From NCBI GenBank assembly GCA_030435675.1, contig CM059625.1, positions 6,758,001 through 6,822,000 of the forward strand: DNA of 64,000 bases. Direction: 5' to 3'. Under the pieces are notes generated by a model. The model made no database searches. It had not been told where the DNA came from and saw nothing but the letters and a program-made list of their open reading frames with translations. The stretch comes from Steinernema hermaphroditum (taxonomy: Eukaryota; Nematoda; Chromadorea; Rhabditida; Steinernematidae). Position numbers and translations under genes: made by a program. Numbering within the stretch: the first letter of the stretch is position 1; each line of letters begins with the position of its first letter. This document shows positions 60,101-64,000 of the stretch, piece after piece.

Positions 60101-61945
60101 TACTTGTACTGATGATCTAGAGCGCTAATAATTTTCTACTTTATCGATTTTGATCGACTGCGTCGCTGATACGTCACAAGACGGTAGTGAACGGTTGGCA
60201 ATCCGTCTAAGCAGCTTATAGTAACCTTAAAAAGAGGCAGAGAAAAAAGGGGAACCCTCAGAAGATATCGATTGAAATCACGTGGATTTCTCCGAAGAAT
60301 TTTTGTTGTCAGAAGGCACTAATTGTGCGCTTCATTTGTGGGAATCGGAGGCCCGTTATCGGCGCCGGTGGCCATTCCGTCGAGAGCCGGTAGTAGCGGT
60401 ACAGCAACGCCCTAAGTGCCGACAATCTGTTTCAGATATTTCACACGGACAGCGGAAATCCTCTAAAGTGTTATTTTGAAGTGACGGCACAACAGACGAG
60501 CTGGATATTCGCGAAATACCAACGAACTAATCATGGTCGCCCGGTAAGCGTCGTTTGTGCCACAATTGATTAAACGAAAATCCCATTAACTGACCGAAAA
60601 AAAGTTTAACCCGTAGTAAGCGTTGCCGAGGAAACGGTTCACAAATCCAGAATGCTCTTCGGAATTAGCACTCTGATTATGTTTGTTTTTTCGAACATCG
60701 TTTTCAATTTATCGACACCAGACGCAGCGGCTCGTCGTGTAAGAACTTCAGCGCAGAAATCATCCGATTCTATTTTGGTCCACAGGGGACGATTATGCTC
60801 ATCATTTTCTCGAAACCTTTAAACGCTGTCAATTACCTGTAATGGATGTGAGTGTCCAATTCACCGACTTAATTGTTGAAATGTCTTCACTAGTTGCACT
60901 TAGCCGGCAGTGCGACGTGATTGAGTCGATTGCAGGAGCGGACTTCTGCCGAAGATGACCTATTCTTTCTGGCATTGTCACCTCCCTCGTTCGTTAGCCG
61001 TGTGGGACTAATTGCGCGACTTCCTCCAACGAACACATGTTGGCTTCTCCCGCACACCGACGATGACACCTTCAAACGTCGAATAATCGCCTAGTTTTTG
61101 TAGTGACGAACAAAGCGCATGAGCGTCTCCTGGCTCACCCATTTTCGCGTTTGGCCCCGATTCCCGCAATTAGTTGGCCCTAATGCGGTTAGCACCTTGA
61201 AGGTATTGCTCTAGAAATTCAGTCGATCATTCAACGTGCTATCCGCCGTGGTGTCTGAAGGCGCGTTTTAAAGAAAAATTAGTGTTCTCACTTTCCAACA
61301 ACTTCATCTCTCCTGCGTGTCAAAAATTGGGTGCACCCTGTGATTACAATCTTAGCTCTCCTGTCTATGGCCTTTTCAAAATTAAATCCAACAAGGAGTC
61401 GCCGGACAAATCGAATAGCTCTTCACTGCTTTTCCCTTTTTTCGGTACTCTTTCTTCTAGTATCAACACCTCATAATCATCACTTTACCTAACAATACAT
61501 CCTTTGTTTTGAGGCGCCGAGGTACTTTGCCGCTTTTCGAGCCTCGTCCCAGGGGAATAGGCTATACAAACACCGAATGCAGCACGTACCTCTCCCGGCA
61601 TTTCTATTCGAGATATGTGTCAATCCGTATTGTTTGACGACGATCAATATTTACTTATTCAAATATTCTCGTTCTGAAGGAAAAATCAACGTAAACCGCG
61701 TAACTCAAGAGCTACAGTCCACGTAATGCGTACACTCCTGTGGGAACTATGTGAAGCCTGAGGCGTATTACGTTTGAGTATGTGAGTCGCTCGGGGCACA
61801 CGGGTAACGTGGAGAGGTGTGCGCTACAAAGCGCGTATAAGCGCAAAGTTAATTAGTACTTTTAGTGGCAGATTGGGTGCTCGGTTATGGGAAGTTGTTG
61901 AGTGAGCATTGATTGCAGTGACTCGGTGGAGTCGACGGGCCGACA
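57141..61945. other. Long region without recognisable gene
   Basis: 4.8 kb between divergent genes. 57630-58060 is strongly GC- and CpG-rich (gcggcggcggcg near 57697) with overlapping arginine-rich frames on both strands, typical of composition rather than coding. The rest is mixed, with frames below 100 codons and no splice-consistent similarity. It may hold 5' non-coding exons or enhancers of the KCNQ gene or the Ulp-like gene. Confidence 0.45.
57630..58060. promoter_or_regulatory. GC/CpG-rich block, possible promoter region
   Basis: Local GC content is far above the surroundings. It lies about 500-900 bases upstream of the Ulp-like gene start. No TATA box or initiator could be fixed. A regulatory role is inferred from position and composition only. 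Confidence 0.25.
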
Positions 61946-64000
61946 ATGAAGAATTCGCTGCTCTCCATTCACACTGCTCCGATCCTAGAGCGGCAGAATC
62001 ACTTCGAATTCGAAGAAGCCGACGCGAGCGACGGCGCCGACGTCTTCGACTCGAACGACATCGAGAACGCCTTTTCTGATCCCCTAAGCCATTTTGGCAG
62101 TGTTCTACGCGAAAACGCACTAGAAAGGGTATGGTCGTGCTCTCGCGAAGCACTTCGCTCATTGCTCAATTGGCTTTAGATGTTCGACACGCGATTCCGG
62201 GCGCTTCGCGACCGGATGGCCACCAAGCCCACGTGCAAGGGTACGGTCTACAACTTCCTTGAACGTCCCAGCGGATGGAAATGCTTCGCCTACCACTTCA
62301 GATATGTTTATAGCCTCAACTCCTATCTTATTTGTCCGTTTCACTGTGTTCCTACTCGTCCTTTTTTGCCTCATATTGAGCGTTCTTTCAACGGTCGAAA
62401 CGTACACACGTAGCGCAGCCGAAATAATGTTTATTATGGTAATTGGTGAAGTTTGTTTTCTTCGTCCTTTCACTGCTGTTTTAGGAAATTTTCCTCGTTC
62501 TCTTTTTTGGTGCCGAGTACTGTATCCGGCTCTGGTCAGCCGGCTGCAGGTCGAAGTACCTGGGCTTTCGCGGTCGTCTGAAGTTTGCGCTGAAGCCGAT
62601 TTCCATTATTGGTATGGGAAACGGCTTGTTCAACGTGTGTCTCAGTGCAAATGTTCAGATCTCAGTGTTGTCATTGCGAGTACGTTCGTCATCCTTACGG
62701 GAAATGAAGGCCAGGTGTTTGCCACCAGCGCCATTCGGTAATTGCGGCCGCAAGCGCCACTAACTAACGAGCTTAACGCTTTAGGGGGGTTCGATTTCTA
62801 CAAATTCTGCGAATGTTGCACGTGGACCGACAAGGAGGCACGTGGTATGCAAAATGAATTACACTACAGATAGAGCAGTACGGTCGATTTAGGAGACTTC
62901 TTGGATCGGTCGTTTTCATACATAGACAAGAACTCATCACAACGCTCTACATCGGTTTTCTCGGTCTCATTTTTTCGTCTTATTTCGTTTATCTTGCCGA
63001 AAAGGATCACACAACTCCAGACGGAAAGGCTGCCTTCACGAGTTATGCAGACGCTCTTTGGTGGGGCGTCATCTCAATGACAACAATTGGGTTTGTCTTC
63101 CTCTTTTATTACTTTGTACTAAGGCCGAATTGGTTTTGAGATTTTTAAGGGTCAAGGAAATATGGAGTTTTAGGAAGTGTGACTTACCACCACACATGAA
63201 TTAACTTAGGAACATACGTTCTTCCTTTGAAAAGGAATAAATAAAATTCGAAAAATTGACCAATCGTCATTTTAGCTACGGCGACGTGGTTCCTCAAACA
63301 TGGGTAGGCCGGATCGTGGCCTCCTGCTTCGCCATCTTTGCCATTTCATTCTTTGCTCTTCCAGCGGTAATCACCTAATGCCGTTCATAACATCGCTGAC
63401 CTGGTCGTTCAGGGTATTCTCGGTTCGGGTTTTGCATTGAAAGTGCAACAGAAGCAGCGTCAGAAGCATTTCAATCGTCAAATTCCAGCTGCCGCCACCT
63501 TAATCCAGTGTCTTTGGCGATGCTACGCGTCGGAGAAGAGTTCAAAGTACAAGGCTACCTGGTGAGTGATAACGCACGTGAGCTTCGCGAGCAAGCGCTT
63601 TAAGTGCTTTGCGAGAAGCCTTTGCGACAATCCATCTTACGTATGCGAGTAATTGAAAACAGAAAGTCCGTTCAAATCAGTGTTCACAAAGAAAACATCA
63701 ACAATCGCATCATAGTCCTAAAGCTAAATATCCTGTGGGTTCTGCGGACAAAAACTGGAAGATCTCCTACAGCTCGAAAACTGTCCAATGGACAGAACTC
63801 TTTGTCCCTAAACTTAAAACATAATGATAAAGTGTGGAAACAGTAATATGGTATCAAAAAATAACTTAATGGTTAATTCATTCACCAGATGTATGTATAT
63901 TAAGGCAAGCTCACGTTGACCCTACGGGAAACAGCGGTCGTGATGACGACAACCACGGCATCAGCGCGACTAAGAATTCGACCACCGCGTCTACGGTAGT
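61946..64000 (+). CDS. KCNQ1-type voltage-gated K+ channel (3' partial)
   Basis: Six-helix delayed-rectifier channel subunit of the plasma membrane. An acidic N-terminal exon (61946-62131) joins [13 protein letters not shown], then [19 protein letters not shown]1 is [18 protein letters not shown] and S2 is [20 protein letters not shown]. Then come [21 protein letters not shown] (S3), [10 protein letters not shown] and S4 [20 protein letters not shown]4-S5 and S5 read [20 protein letters not shown] and [12 protein letters not shown]. The pore is [20 protein letters not shown] (filter TIGYGD across an intron). S6 is [20 protein letters not shown]. Helix A is [20 protein letters not shown]4 has His in LHVDRQ as in vertebrate KCNQ1. 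The last exon in the window ends KYKATW at about 63560; 63561-64000 looks like the start of an intron. One join, in S1, lacks GT..AG ends (see findings). Confidence 0.93.

Noticed and set aside
1..64000. CRISPR array, bacterial operon, rRNA or phage features
   Set aside because: Introns, animal gene families and absence of repeats of that type rule them out; nothing of the kind was seen.

Overview
The window reads as animal nuclear DNA, most likely from a nematode. Nearly all genes are broken into many short exons by introns of roughly 40-60 bases with GT..AG ends. Several start codons sit 2-14 bases behind a strong splice acceptor, as expected of spliced-leader trans-splicing. The gene set (two DEG/ENaC channels, a CLIC/EXC-4-like protein, anoctamin, a KCNQ1-type channel, ire-1, small single-pass KCNE/MPS-like proteins) fits a nematode. 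Tight introns, moderate GC and compact spacing suggest clade I (Trichuris-like), which is inference from style only.

Layout: 1-4330 (+) is the 3' part of VPS15/PIK3R4 (end of kinase domain, HEAT repeats, WD40 propeller). 4556-9874 (-) is an anoctamin with the full Ca2+ site. 11334-12270 (-) is a decayed Cdc37-like gene. 14192-14989 and 15343-16022 (+) are tandem KCNE/MPS-like paralogues. 16343-17037 (-) is a CLIC lacking its redox segment. 18095-18301 is a near-palindromic MITE. 19012-22729 (+) is DNA2 nuclease-helicase. 22886-25023 (-) is a CYP4-type P450. A gypsy-like scrap lies near 26.4 kb. 27317-32831 (-) is FANCD2. 33936-35687 (-) is a five-pass membrane protein of tweety/prominin type. 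36145-38108 (-) is a C-type lectin plus fibrinogen-domain protein. 39613-48585 (-) is ire-1, whose 5.2-kb intron holds a small unknown gene (43369-43911, +) and a whole DEG/ENaC gene (44226-47511, +). 49104-51468 (-) is a second DEG/ENaC. 52421-53529 (-) is an ACOT8-like thioesterase. 54803-57140 (-) is a SENP6/7-like Ulp1-family protein whose catalytic Cys is replaced by Gly. 57141-61945 shows no recognisable gene. 61946 to the window end (+) is a KCNQ1-type K+ channel.

Themes: DNA2 and FANCD2 both act in replication-fork and crosslink repair. KCNQ1 and KCNE-like proteins are known partners in other animals. The rest are ordinary single-copy metazoan genes. The most unusual points are the pseudo-SENP, the CLIC deletion, the gene nest inside ire-1, the non-GT/AG junction in the KCNQ S1 segment, and a FANCD2 whose usual ubiquitin-acceptor lysine does not line up. 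Exon joins and gene ends are hand-derived and not experimentally supported. Family alignments were made from memory.
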